DNA of 64,000 bases from Maribacter halichondriae (GCF_027474825.1 NZ_CP107030.1:3292529-3356528); one strand, 5' to 3'. Numbered from the stretch's first letter, positions 1 through 9,051 are shown. The notes: a model not told the origin generated them from the letters alone. Program-made: numbers and translations.

Positions 1-276
1 ATGTTCCAAAAAGGACATAATGTTTATGAAGTATTAAAATTCAAAGTTACCGGACTGTTAGATTTAGATGGAAATTTATTGAACCAACCAACTTATAGAG
101 AATTTGATCAATTCAGAGAATTTTTTGTCCAAGAGGTTAATCCGGGTGTGGTTGTACCTGCAGATGTATTATTTATGGATAAAAACAAACCTATATTCGA
201 AGATCAACCTATCGAACGGCCGGATGATTTTGATAAGTATTGGATGAATACGCCATTGCCCCCGATTAAGGATTAG
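1..276 (+). CDS. C-terminal fragment of a tandem exported CarboxypepD_reg-like protein (paralog 1)
   Basis: This is the last 91 codons of a gene that begins before the window. The ATG at position 1 is almost certainly an internal methionine, because the residues align with the C-termini of the two paralogs that follow. The three share a very conserved tail: QFREFFVQEV, then FMDKN-PIF-DQPI, then FDKYWMNTPLPPI at the very end. The N-terminal signal peptide and regulatory domain seen in the paralogs are missing here only because of the window edge. No function is known for this tail. Identity as a paralog is certain; the function is not. Confidence 0.8.
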   Translation: MFQKGHNVYEVLKFKVTGLLDLDGNLLNQPTYREFDQFREFFVQEVNPGVVVPADVLFMDKNKPIFEDQPIERPDDFDKYWMNTPLPPIKD

Positions 277-428
277 AGGTCAGATTGAGTTTACATATTA
301 TTTTTGATTTTACCTTTGGTTTTTCTCCCAAAAAGAGCTTCGTTTAGAGTGGCGAGATGGTATAGTTCTTGTGGCGGTTTATGTGGTATTTGTATATTTT
401 ACCATTACTTGAAACCAACAACAGAAAA
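277..428 (+). repeat. Duplicated intergenic leader, copy 1
   Basis: The DNA between paralogs 1 and 2 is recognisably the same as that between paralogs 2 and 3 (2049-2196). Shared blocks include TTATTTTTGATTT, GGTTTT-CTCCCAAA and the stretch GAGATGGTAT-GTTCTTGT. The duplication unit was therefore gene plus upstream DNA. TATTTTTG at 299-306 fits the Bacteroidota -7 box TAnnTTTG, so each copy may carry its own promoter. I see no clear -33 element. Confidence 0.7.
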
Positions 429-2048
429 ATGGGAAAAAGAGCTATCACATACTTTGCTTTTTTCCTTTGGTTATTATTTGGCACTATTGTCTTTTCACAA
501 CAGCGCGAATTCATAACCGGGCGATTGTTGGATGCGACCACCAATGAACCAATTGTCTTCGCCAGCATTCGTATTAAAGATCAAGCATTAGGGGTCATCT
601 CAAATGTAGACGGAAGTTTCAAGATTCCCATAAAATATAAGGCGTATGGTGATATTCTTGAAATATCCTCTATGGGTTATCAGAGCAAGGAATTTTTGAT
701 TCAAGAAATGTCAGAAAACACACTGCATATTCTAAAACTTGAACCGGCGGTCTTTGGGCTATCGGAAACCATTGTGACTGCGAAAAAGAAAAAAACTAAG
801 TTATCGGCGCGACAAATTGTTAGAAAGGCCATAGCGGCGATACCACAAAATTACCCGACCGATCCATTTTCGACTATCGGATATTATCGTGACTATCAGT
901 TCAATGAAAATAAGTATGTGAATTTGAACGAGGCGATTCTAGAAGTCTTCGATTATGGTTTTGATGAACCGGATTACAAAACCACACAAGTCAAAATTTT
1001 CGATTACATAGAGAATAAGGATTTTGAAGCGGATAACGGCGCTAGGCAGCAGTACAATTACCAAACTTCGCAAAAGGTTATTGACAATGCATATCTATCC
1101 GGGTATGGTGGAAATGAGTTTGTCATCTTGAGAGTACACGATGCAATACGAAACAGTAAGGTTAACAGCTATGATTTTGCAAACATCTTGGTAATCGATT
1201 TTATGAAAAATCACACCTTTTCAAAAGAGCCCATTACATTTTTGAACGACGAGGCACTCTATGTAATACGCTTCAATGCCCTAAAACCGGGCTATAGGGT
1301 TCATGGAACGATGTATATTTCGAAACGCGATTTTTCGATTCATAAGATGGAATATGCCCTCTACAACAATCGAAAATTAAACAAAAGCCAAAAACCAGAC
1401 AAGAATGGTTTTGATAAGCAGCTTATTTTTGAAGTAACGACGGCATATGCGCGCAGGGACAATAAAATGTATCTCAATTTTATTTCTTTTAATAACAGTT
1501 TTAAGTTGTGGCAACCGCCCATATTTCAAGAAAAGTATATTGATATAGATGTAGAGAAAGGTCGTTTTATTGTTGAGTTTAGTCAGAAGGTTGATAAAGA
1601 AGATGGAAAAATTTTAAGTAATTATACCTTTAAATTCAAGGATAAAAAAATAGATTTCGAAAAAGTCGAAGTGGGTGATGAAAAAGTTTTCTTATACCCG
1701 AAACGAAAATACGCTACCCAAGCAGAGGAGGTAAGGACAATGTTTTTTCAAATCGATTCGGTTTGGAAAAAGAATAGTACAGAGACAGAAAAAATTGGGG
1801 AGCTCTTGGTGACCGACATAAAAAATATACATGATGTTAAGGGAAATTTATTAGGCGAATGGACTACAAATAATTACAATCAATTCCGCGAATTTTTTGT
1901 TCAAGAGGTAAAAACGAATACCGAAGCTCCTTTGAATTCAAGGTTTATGGACAAAAAGCGCCCCATTTTTAAAGACCAACCCATCGCACGGCAGGATAAT
2001 TTTGATAAGTATTGGATGAATACGCCATTGCCTCCGATTAAGGATTAG
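429..2048 (+). CDS. Exported carboxypeptidase-like regulatory domain protein (paralog 2)
   Basis: The start at 429 puts a clean signal peptide (about residues 1-24, ending FSQ) at the N-terminus; an upstream in-frame ATG at 369 would spoil it. The mature protein opens with a carboxypeptidase D regulatory-like beta-sandwich (about residues 27-110: GRLLDATTNEPIVFASI, then GVISNVDGSFKIP, then ISSMGYQ). A region resembling DUF5686-type proteins follows (RKAIAAIPQNYP, then GYYRDY). The length is 539 residues, identical to paralog 3. The C-terminal 50 residues are much more conserved among paralogs than the middle. It is probably periplasmic or outer-membrane associated. The substrate or partner is unknown. 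Confidence 0.8.
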   Translation: MGKRAITYFAFFLWLLFGTIVFSQQREFITGRLLDATTNEPIVFASIRIKDQALGVISNVDGSFKIPIKYKAYGDILEISSMGYQSKEFLIQEMSENTLHILKLEPAVFGLSETIVTAKKKKTKLSARQIVRKAIAAIPQNYPTDPFSTIGYYRDYQFNENKYVNLNEAILEVFDYGFDEPDYKTTQVKIFDYIENKDFEADNGARQQYNYQTSQKVIDNAYLSGYGGNEFVILRVHDAIRNSKVNSYDFANILVIDFMKNHTFSKEPITFLNDEALYVIRFNALKPGYRVHGTMYISKRDFSIHKMEYALYNNRKLNKSQKPDKNGFDKQLIFEVTTAYARRDNKMYLNFISFNNSFKLWQPPIFQEKYIDIDVEKGRFIVEFSQKVDKEDGKILSNYTFKFKDKKIDFEKVEVGDEKVFLYPKRKYATQAEEVRTMFFQIDSVWKKNSTETEKIGELLVTDIKNIHDVKGNLLGEWTTNNYNQFREFFVQEVKTNTEAPLNSRFMDKKRPIFKDQPIARQDNFDKYWMNTPLPPIKD

Positions 2049-2196
2049 AGGCAAAATTGAGTTAATATATTATTTTTGATTTGACCTTAGGTTTTCTCCC
2101 AAAGGGTCTTCGTTCGGGGTGGTGAGATGGTATGGTTCTTGTTGCGGTTTATGTGACCTTTGTGCATTTCACTATTTTGTAAAATTCATTTCGCCT
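2049..2196 (+). repeat. Duplicated intergenic leader, copy 2
   Basis: Second copy of the leader described at 277-428. TATTTTTG at 2071-2078 is again a candidate -7 promoter box. The copies diverge towards the start codon, so the conserved part is the promoter-proximal half. Confidence 0.7.
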
Positions 2197-3816
2197 ATGC
2201 CGACCAAATATTTTATTCTGCTCTGTTGTGTACTTTTTTTTATTCCCGTTAACTCCCAAGAAGAATTTATATTGGGCGAGCTCTACGATAGTAAGACCAA
2301 TGAACCGATTGCGTTTGCCACGATTCGGGTCAAAGGGTATGCCATGGGTGTTATTTCCAATCAAGACGGCGGATTCAAGGTTCCTTTAAAATTCAAGGCA
2401 TACAGCGAAATACTTGAAATTTCGTCCATGGGCTATGTGACAAAAGAAGTCGGTATAGTAAGCTTATCAACCGAACGGATCAATGTCATACGAATGGCTC
2501 CGGGAATTCTAGAACTGAATGAGGTCGTTGTACGGGCAAAATCGAAGGTAAGAGAAAGACTTACGGCCCGTCAAATCGTAGAAAGGGCGATCAAGAACAT
2601 CCCGACAAATTATCCTTTGGAACCCTTTTCCTTAATAGGATATTATCGTGACTATCAATATGAAAATAATCGATATGTCAATCTTAACGAATCCATTTTA
2701 GAGGTTTTTGATACGGGGTTTGCGAAAAACTCTCTGGAATCGACCAATGTTCAAATCTATGATAATCGTAAGAATAATGATTTTTTACGGGATACGTTAG
2801 CCCTTAGTCCTTATGATTATAATAATAAAAAGAAAATCATACAAAAGGCTATTATTCCGAACTATGGAGGCAACGAGTTTCAGATACTGAGTGCCCATGA
2901 TGCCATTCGAAACTATATGATCAATTCCTATTCTTTTATAAATCGCCTGGAGACCGATCTGCTCACCAATCATATCTTCAGTAAAGAAGACGATACTTAT
3001 TTCGATGGAAAGTATCTGTATACCATAAAATTCACAAAAAATTCAGGAGGCCCCTATTCGCAAAAGGGCCATACTGCCAATGGTACTTTTTACATATCGA
3101 AAAGTAATTTTGCCATATATTGGATGGACTATAAGGTCTATGATAAAAACCGAATGTCGACTGATAGTAGAAAGGATAAATACGGTGAAGATGCTTATGT
3201 GATGCTTGAGGTAAAATCGGAATATCGCAACATCGAAAACAAGATGTACTTGAACTACATTTCAATGTTCAACAAATTCCAAGTTCGAGAACCTTATAGA
3301 TTTCAGGTCGATGAGGTTGCGGTGAATTTTGCCAAAAAATGTTTTATAGTTTCATTTTCCGATCCGGTTAACGATGATGATGCTAATAAAGTTACGCGAT
3401 ATAAAATCCGTTATAAAGGCAAAAGAATAAAGGTTGATGGTATTGTGGTTATTCAAGATGAGGTGCTGCTATTCCCAAAACTGTCCAAAGAAGACCTTGA
3501 CCGAATATTTTATGAGATGGAGTTGGCACAAAGGAGAAATGCCCTGGACGCCGACGTGCTCTATTTTGAATTCGGAAACATAAGGGATAGGTATGGTAAT
3601 CTTCTCCATGAACCCACATATAAGGAAATGGATCAATTCCGTGAATTTTTTGTCCAAGAAGTAAAACCGAATGTGGCCATGCCTACCGATGTGTTATTTA
3701 TGAATAAAAATAAACCTATATTCAAAGATCAACCCATTGTAAGGCCAGCTAATTTTGACAAGTATTGGATGAATACGCCCTTGCCAACAATTGAAAAACA
3801 AAAAGGCCCTAACTGA
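2197..3816 (+). CDS. Exported carboxypeptidase-like regulatory domain protein (paralog 3)
   Basis: The start at 2197 gives a signal peptide of about 20 residues ending VNSQ; an earlier in-frame ATG at 2119 lies inside the duplicated leader and is unlikely. The product is 539 residues, like paralog 2. It has a regulatory beta-sandwich at about residues 23-105 (GELYDSKTNEPIAFATI, GVISNQDGGFKVP, ISSMGY), then the ARQIVERAIKNIPTNYP block and GYYRDYQ. The C-terminal signature QFREFFVQEV and FDKYWMNTPLP is present, extended by nine residues (TIEKQKGPN) that run into the terminator hairpin. Function unknown; probably an envelope protein. Confidence 0.8.
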   Translation: MPTKYFILLCCVLFFIPVNSQEEFILGELYDSKTNEPIAFATIRVKGYAMGVISNQDGGFKVPLKFKAYSEILEISSMGYVTKEVGIVSLSTERINVIRMAPGILELNEVVVRAKSKVRERLTARQIVERAIKNIPTNYPLEPFSLIGYYRDYQYENNRYVNLNESILEVFDTGFAKNSLESTNVQIYDNRKNNDFLRDTLALSPYDYNNKKKIIQKAIIPNYGGNEFQILSAHDAIRNYMINSYSFINRLETDLLTNHIFSKEDDTYFDGKYLYTIKFTKNSGGPYSQKGHTANGTFYISKSNFAIYWMDYKVYDKNRMSTDSRKDKYGEDAYVMLEVKSEYRNIENKMYLNYISMFNKFQVREPYRFQVDEVAVNFAKKCFIVSFSDPVNDDDANKVTRYKIRYKGKRIKVDGIVVIQDEVLLFPKLSKEDLDRIFYEMELAQRRNALDADVLYFEFGNIRDRYGNLLHEPTYKEMDQFREFFVQEVKPNVAMPTDVLFMNKNKPIFKDQPIVRPANFDKYWMNTPLPTIEKQKGPN

Positions 3817-3830
3817 ATTTAGGACCTTTT
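3801..3830. terminator. Hairpin terminator between convergent genes
   Basis: AAAAGGCCCTAA (3801-3812) pairs with TTAGGACCTTTT (3819-3830) with one mismatch and a six-base loop. The left arm overlaps the last codons of paralog 3. A-rich and T-rich ends suggest it can work for both the paralog array and the convergent glutamine synthetase. Confidence 0.65.
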
Positions 3831-3855
3831 CTATTATCAACAATTAATTCTAAGC

Positions 3856-4872
3856 TTATAACTTAGCAGACTTCACAGTCTTAACGATTCTACCGGCAAT
3901 CTTATATGGATCTCCGTTAGAAGCGGGTCGTCTATCTTCAAGCCAACCTTTCCAACCGCTTTCGACCGTAGCGATCGGAATTCGAATGGAAGCCCCACGA
4001 TCAGAAATACCGTAGCTAAAGTCATGAATAGATGCGGTCTCATGGAGACCGGTCAAACGTTGGTCGTTAAATTCACCATAAACCGCAATGTGCTCTGCGA
4101 CTAAGGGCCTAAAAGCCTCACATATCTTTTCGTAAACATCTTTGGAACCCGCAGTGCGCAAAGTACTGTTAGAGAAATTGGCGTGCATACCGGAACCATT
4201 CCAATCCATATCCCTTCCAAGTGGTTTAGGGTGGTATTCTATATAGTAGCCATGTTTTTCCGTTAACCTATCCAAAAGATATCTTGCCACCCATAGTTCA
4301 TCGCCCGCCTTTTTGGCTCCTTTGGCGAACAATTGAAATTCCCACTGACCACAGGCAACTTCTTGGTTAATACCTTCGAAATTTATTCCTGCGGCGATGC
4401 AATAATCGGCATGTTCTTCTACCAAATCCCTTCCGTGGGTATTTCTTCCGCCAACCGAGCAATAATAGAGACCCTGTGGGGCCGGATAACCACCAATTGG
4501 AAAGCCTAAGGGCATTTGGGTATGCACATCCATAATAAAGTATTCTTGCTCAAAACCGAACCAGAAATCGTTGTCATCATCATCAATAGTCGCGCGACCG
4601 TTCGATTCATGTGCAGAACCGTCTGCATTCAGAACCTCTGTCATTACCAAGTAACCATCTTTTCTATCCGGATCCGGAAAAATGGCTACAGGCTTCAAGA
4701 GGCAATCCGAAGAACCACCTTCTGCCTGTCTTGTTGAACTTCCGTCAAAAGACCACATGGGGCAATCTTCCAGTTTGCCCCCAAAGTTATTTACGACCTT
4801 GGTCTTGCTTCTCATGTTTTGTGTGGGGAAATATCCATCTAACCAGATGTATTCCAATTTTGTTTTGCTCAT
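3856..4872 (-). CDS. glnII: Glutamine synthetase, type II (eukaryotic-like)
   Basis: 338 residues, typical of GSII and much shorter than GSI or GSIII. It catalyses ATP-dependent synthesis of glutamine from glutamate and ammonium in the cytoplasm. Visible features are the N-terminal beta-grasp part (LEYIWLDGYFPTQNMRSKTKVV), the WSFDGSSTRQAEGGSSD substrate loop, the metal-binding FGFEQEYF around residues 105-112, the GSGMHANFSNSTLR ATP-binding region and RGASIRIP near the C-terminus. It is divergent from a type III enzyme at 5090, so the cell has two unrelated GS types under one control region, a layout that fits nitrogen-responsive regulation. Confidence 0.93.
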   Translation of the reverse strand: MSKTKLEYIWLDGYFPTQNMRSKTKVVNNFGGKLEDCPMWSFDGSSTRQAEGGSSDCLLKPVAIFPDPDRKDGYLVMTEVLNADGSAHESNGRATIDDDDNDFWFGFEQEYFIMDVHTQMPLGFPIGGYPAPQGLYYCSVGGRNTHGRDLVEEHADYCIAAGINFEGINQEVACGQWEFQLFAKGAKKAGDELWVARYLLDRLTEKHGYYIEYHPKPLGRDMDWNGSGMHANFSNSTLRTAGSKDVYEKICEAFRPLVAEHIAVYGEFNDQRLTGLHETASIHDFSYGISDRGASIRIPIATVESGWKGWLEDRRPASNGDPYKIAGRIVKTVKSAKL

Positions 4873-4911
4873 ATTCTAAAAGTGTTAGTTATTCCATTTT
4901 TGAACGATCCA

Positions 4912-4919
4912 CAAAAATA
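4912..4919 (-). promoter_or_regulatory. Candidate -7 box for glnII
   Basis: TATTTTTG on the minus strand fits the Bacteroidota TAnnTTTG -7 element and lies 40 bases upstream of the GSII start. No convincing TTTG -33 element is present at the usual 19-21 base spacing. Confidence 0.3.
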
Positions 4920-4986
4920 TGTTTTTAAATGTTTTCAACTAATTTTTAAGGGGTCAAATCCGTATTATTTAGATAAAATTATCAAC

Positions 4987-5006
4987 ACCCCTGTTGAAAA
5001 GAGGGT
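4987..5006. promoter_or_regulatory. Possible operator half-sites between the two glutamine synthetases
   Basis: ACCCCT (4987-4992) and AGGGT (5002-5006) form an imperfect dyad in the divergent control region. The pattern echoes the clean ACCCC-TA / TAGGGG-T palindromes in front of the P-II and Amt genes at 46162-46236. This is a weak match and may be chance. Confidence 0.25.
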
Positions 5007-5060
5007 ATTTTTAATTATAATTATTTATTTGAAGCTTTAATTATTAAATCGCTAATTCCT

Positions 5061-5068
5061 ACTTTTGC
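5061..5068 (+). promoter_or_regulatory. Candidate -7 box for glnN
   Basis: TACTTTTG fits TAnnTTTG and lies 21 bases before the GSIII start codon. A TTTG at 5028-5031 is too far upstream to be its normal -33 partner. Confidence 0.35.
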
Positions 5069-5089
5069 CTAATATCAACAATCTGTACC

Positions 5090-7276
5090 ATGTCTGAGCT
5101 ACGATTTAGGGCTATTTCGGATAGCCAAAAAAGAAATCACATCCAAATTGAGGAACGCGGTAGACGGTCCGAACTTTTCGGAAAAAACGTCTTCAATGAA
5201 GAGCGTATGTTGCAATACCTGACCAAGGATGCCCTTGAAAGTGTTAAGGCCGCAATTTTTTCCGGTTCAAAAATAGACCGAAAAATAGCCGATCAAGTAG
5301 CCGAGGCAATGAAAGGGTGGGCCATCACCATGGGTGCCACCCATTATACGCATTGGTTTCAGCCATTGACAGGATCGACTGCCGAAAAACACGATGCATT
5401 TTTTGACCTCTTGCCTGATGGTAGGGCCTTGGAAAAATTTGGCGGCGCACAATTGGTACAGCAAGAGCCCGATGCTTCGAGCTTTCCGAGCGGTGGCATT
5501 CGAAATACATTTGAAGCTAGGGGGTATACCGCTTGGGACCCCACTTCACCGGCCTTTATTTATGGCACAACACTATGCATCCCTACCATATTTGTTTCCT
5601 ATACAGGCGAGGCGCTAGACAATAAGGCTCCGCTATTAAGAGCTTTGCATGCTGTCGATGAGGCCGCAACGGCGGTGGCCAGATACTTTGATAAAAACGT
5701 GTCAAAAGTTCATGCTACCTTAGGTTGGGAGCAAGAATATTTTCTGATCGACAAGGCCTTGGCACAATCTCGGCCTGACATATTGTTGACGGGTAGAACC
5801 TTGGTTGGACAATCCGCCGCAAAAGGCCAACAATTGGACGACCATTATTTTGGGGTTATTCCGGTTCGGGTGTTGAGTTTTATGAGCGATCTTGAACAAG
5901 AATGTACCAAATTGGGCATACCGGTCAAGACGCGACATAACGAAGTGGCACCGAATCAATTTGAATTGGCTCCGGTATTCGAAGAGGCAAATTTGGCCGT
6001 TGACCATAATCTGCTACTTATGGATGTTATGGACAAAGTAGCCGATAGGCATCATTTAAAGGTATTGTTCCATGAGAAGCCCTTTGAAGGCATAAATGGT
6101 TCGGGCAAGCATAATAATTGGTCTTTGGCTACAGATACCGGAGTGAATTTGCTAAGTCCGGGTTCTACGCCCATGAAAAACCTTCAGTTCTTGACCTTTT
6201 TCATAAACACCATAAAAGCCGTGGATACCTATGAAGAATTGCTGCGCTCATCGATTGCGTCGGCCAGCAATGATTATCGATTGGGTGCCAATGAAGCTCC
6301 ACCGGCAATCATGTCCATTTTTATCGGAAAACAGTTAAGCAGTGTTTTGGATGAATTGGAAGGTGTTTCAAAAGGAAAACTTTCCCCCGAAGAAAAAACC
6401 GAACTGAAACTCAATGTAGTCGGAAAGATTCCTGAGATATTGTTGGACAATACGGATAGAAATAGAACATCTCCCTTTGCATTTACCGGAAACAAGTTCG
6501 AGATGCGGGGGGTAGGTTCTAAGACCAATTGCGCGAAACCCATGACCGTTTTGAACACGATCGTGGCCAAACAATTACAAGAATTTAAAAAGGAAGTTGA
6601 TCTGCTTATCGATAAGAAAAACCTAAAGAAAGATGAGGCGGTCTTCAATGTATTGCGAGAACACATAAAAGCATCGAAACGTATTCGTTTTGATGGGGAC
6701 GGCTACAGCATCGATTGGGAAAAAGAGGCCAAGAAGAGAAAATTGAGTAATAATAAGTCTACCCCCGAAGCATTGCAGGTATTGACGGACAAAGTAAGTC
6801 TTGAACTTTTCGGGTCCATGAACGTAATGAGCGAGAAAGAGGTAGCTGCTCGCAAAGAAGTGGAGTTGGAGACCTATATATTAAATGTACAGATCGAGGG
6901 TCGGGTCATGACCGAGCTAGTTTATAATTACATACTGCCCGCCGCAATGCGGTATCAGAACATGCTCTTAAAAAATCTTGCAGGTATGAAAGACATCTAT
7001 GGAAGCACCTTTAAAAAATATGTACCCGCCCAAATGGACATTCTAGAACAAGTATCGACCCATATTTCGGAACTCAAAACGAAAACGGATACCATGGTCG
7101 AAGCGCGAAAAAAGGGTAACGCCATGCTCGACACTAATAAAAAGGCCCATACGTATTGCAACGAGGTTCGACCCTACTTTGATGAAATTCGATTTAATTG
7201 TGATAGACTCGAACGCTTGGTCGACGATCGTCTTTGGCCCTTGACCAAATATCGCGAGTTGTTGTTTGTTAAATAG
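5090..7276 (+). CDS. glnN: Glutamine synthetase, type III
   Basis: 728 residues, the normal size for GSIII, the large dodecameric class first known from Bacteroides and cyanobacteria. It shares the catalytic fold with other GS enzymes: GWEQEYFLID carries the metal-binding glutamates (about residues 208-217), NQFELAPV and GINGSGKHNNWS are the ammonium and ATP sites, and DRNRTSPFAFTGNKFEMR is the typical GSIII arginine-rich block. The long C-terminal helical region is class specific. It is divergent from the GSII gene. The start follows from TACTTTTG 21 bases upstream and the usual MSELRF N-terminus. Confidence 0.95.
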   Translation: MSELRFRAISDSQKRNHIQIEERGRRSELFGKNVFNEERMLQYLTKDALESVKAAIFSGSKIDRKIADQVAEAMKGWAITMGATHYTHWFQPLTGSTAEKHDAFFDLLPDGRALEKFGGAQLVQQEPDASSFPSGGIRNTFEARGYTAWDPTSPAFIYGTTLCIPTIFVSYTGEALDNKAPLLRALHAVDEAATAVARYFDKNVSKVHATLGWEQEYFLIDKALAQSRPDILLTGRTLVGQSAAKGQQLDDHYFGVIPVRVLSFMSDLEQECTKLGIPVKTRHNEVAPNQFELAPVFEEANLAVDHNLLLMDVMDKVADRHHLKVLFHEKPFEGINGSGKHNNWSLATDTGVNLLSPGSTPMKNLQFLTFFINTIKAVDTYEELLRSSIASASNDYRLGANEAPPAIMSIFIGKQLSSVLDELEGVSKGKLSPEEKTELKLNVVGKIPEILLDNTDRNRTSPFAFTGNKFEMRGVGSKTNCAKPMTVLNTIVAKQLQEFKKEVDLLIDKKNLKKDEAVFNVLREHIKASKRIRFDGDGYSIDWEKEAKKRKLSNNKSTPEALQVLTDKVSLELFGSMNVMSEKEVAARKEVELETYILNVQIEGRVMTELVYNYILPAAMRYQNMLLKNLAGMKDIYGSTFKKYVPAQMDILEQVSTHISELKTKTDTMVEARKKGNAMLDTNKKAHTYCNEVRPYFDEIRFNCDRLERLVDDRLWPLTKYRELLFVK

Positions 7277-7794
7277 TCGATTCCGGCACTACGGGTTAAT
7301 CTCGATTTTTCTATGTGAAAACCCCACATTTTTTATCGATCAAACGAGCTCCTTGTACATTTGGCACCATCTTTAACTGCCATCTTTTGTAAGTAATCTT
7401 GTATGATTTTTTAAGTGCTTACGCCTGAAATTACACTTTATCGATTAAAATGACCGAACAACGAAATAGTGTATCTAAAGATTTTTAACAGTATAGTTTT
7501 AACACATCTTAACGTTGAGAAATAATTTGAATACAGATTTAAGTTAATCTGACCTTTTAAATTATAGTATAGAAGCTAACCAATTTCTCCCCCTAGGTTA
7601 GTAAGTAGTTGATTCCCCTTTTTAAATAGTATTAGCATTTTAATTTGTACAGGTACCCCACATATCTTGCACAGACTTAGAATACCTATGTTTCCCTCGA
7701 TGGTTGCTACCATGGTTCATATCGAACCTTGGTCAAGACCAAACGTAATAGTTTGATGTGTAACAATGTATTTTAACCTTTAAACCTTAATATT
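7277..7794 (+). other. 518-bp non-coding region upstream of the curli genes
   Basis: I find no gene here. A weak terminator-like hairpin after glnN lies at 7313-7334. TTAATTTG at 7640-7647 is a 7-of-8 match to the TAnnTTTG promoter box and could start a long leader (about 150 bases) for the curlin gene. A long regulated leader would fit a locus that must be tightly controlled, but nothing conserved is recognisable. Confidence 0.4.
7313..7334 (+). terminator. Weak terminator after glnN
   Basis: ATGTG and CACAT form a five-pair stem around AAAACCC and are followed by a run of Ts. The stem is short, so the call is tentative. Confidence 0.35.
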
Positions 7795-8934
7795 ATGATT
7801 AAAAAAGTAGTTTTATGCGCTGCGGCGCTAGTATTTGGAACTGTGGCTTTTGCCCAGACCAATAACAGTACCATTAACCAGGTAGGTGGTCTTTTTGGTG
7901 CGAACACGGCCAGTGTAGGCCAAGCGGGTGTCTTCATCAATTCCGAGTTGAATCAATTGGGATCTAACAATGGAGGTACTGTTTTACAAACGGGAGCACT
8001 TCAGCTTTCCGAGATGGATCAAATCGGCTTTGGCAACCTTGCTAGTGCAACTCAGAGTGATGCTTTGAATTATTCCGATATAGATCAGGTAGGTAGAACG
8101 AACACTGCGGGTAACACGCAGAGTGGTCTTGGTAACTACTCTTCTATCGACCAGACTTCAGGTTTCTTTTCTGCAGGTGGTAACCAAGCGTACACCACGC
8201 AAGCTGGTCTTGGGCTCTATAGTGAAGTCACACAAGATGGTACCATGAACACAAGCAACGTGATGCAGACCGGAGCATTCCATGAGAGTTATGTCGAGCA
8301 AATAGGCAATGGCAATGGCAGCTATGTAAACCAGAGCCAAACTGGTACTCCAAACTATTCTGATGTGTATCAGGAAGGGGATGATAACGGTAGCTCTGTA
8401 CAACAAGGTTGGGGTGACAATTACTCTGATGTCGACCAGATCGGTGACAGAAACTGGAGTGGTGTGATTCAAAATTTTGGAACAAATACTTCTAACGTTC
8501 TCCAATTGGGCAATGACAACGCTAGTGACGTAACACAGTTCGCTGGTAATAACAACGTTTCTGATGTAAACCAAGCTGGTAATGGCAACAAAAGTAGCGT
8601 TGACCAAGCATGGGGTGACAACGATTCTTATGTTGGTCAACTTGGCTTAGGTTCAGGTGCTGGTAGCGGAAACACAAGTTTTGTAGTTCAGCGTAGAGGT
8701 AACGATAACAATTCCGTTGTTGGGCAAATAGGTGTAGGTAATGAAAGCTACGTCTATCAAAGCGGTGCTGGAGGATCAGTTGTAAACAACAGCTTTTTGA
8801 TCCAAGCAGGTATTGGCAACTACCATTCGGTTAGCCAAACAGGCGCTTTCGGTATCAATAATAGTGCCGTGACTCAAATAGGTACCAACTCGGCTACTGT
8901 TGTACAAGTTTCGGGATCTACGGTTTTTCCATAA
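7795..8934 (+). CDS. Major curlin-repeat amyloid subunit (CsgA-like)
   Basis: 379 residues with a signal peptide (residues 1-20, ending AFAQ). The mature protein is almost entirely curlin repeats: about 15 units of about 22 residues on the plan S-x5-Q-x-G-x2-N-x-S-x3-Q (for example SDIDQVGRTN, SYVEQIGNGN, SDVDQIGDRN). In CsgA each unit forms one strand-turn-strand of a beta-solenoid amyloid. E. coli CsgA has five repeats, so this is a roughly threefold longer fibre subunit. Asp-rich inner repeats may act as gatekeepers that slow aggregation. It should be secreted through the CsgG homolog encoded downstream. Whether it acts as CsgA or as a CsgA/CsgB hybrid cannot be decided from sequence. Confidence 0.9.
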   Translation: MIKKVVLCAAALVFGTVAFAQTNNSTINQVGGLFGANTASVGQAGVFINSELNQLGSNNGGTVLQTGALQLSEMDQIGFGNLASATQSDALNYSDIDQVGRTNTAGNTQSGLGNYSSIDQTSGFFSAGGNQAYTTQAGLGLYSEVTQDGTMNTSNVMQTGAFHESYVEQIGNGNGSYVNQSQTGTPNYSDVYQEGDDNGSSVQQGWGDNYSDVDQIGDRNWSGVIQNFGTNTSNVLQLGNDNASDVTQFAGNNNVSDVNQAGNGNKSSVDQAWGDNDSYVGQLGLGSGAGSGNTSFVVQRRGNDNNSVVGQIGVGNESYVYQSGAGGSVVNNSFLIQAGIGNYHSVSQTGAFGINNSAVTQIGTNSATVVQVSGSTVFP

Positions 8935-8991
8935 TACGAGTACCCCGAATGCCGACGGGTTTTCTTAGACTCGTTTAAGTTTAAATAGTAA

Positions 8992-9051
8992 AAGCACAGG
9001 GGTGGGTACTAGGTCTAACGATCAAAAGCCCTAACCCCTGTGCTTCTTTTT
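8992..9051 (+). terminator. Strong terminator after the major curlin gene
   Basis: AAGCACAGGGGT (8992-9003) pairs perfectly with ACCCCTGTGCTT (9034-9045). A possible inner stem is TAGG/CCTA, and CTTTTTA follows. The loop is long. It separates the highly expressed curlin gene from the assembly genes and could allow partial read-through, giving much more subunit than secretion machinery. Confidence 0.75.

Noticed and set aside
6274..6666. 130-codon open frame antisense to the type III glutamine synthetase
   Set aside because: Shadow of a strongly conserved coding gene.
8158..8640. 160-codon open frame antisense to the curlin gene
   Set aside because: Periodic shadow of the curlin repeats.
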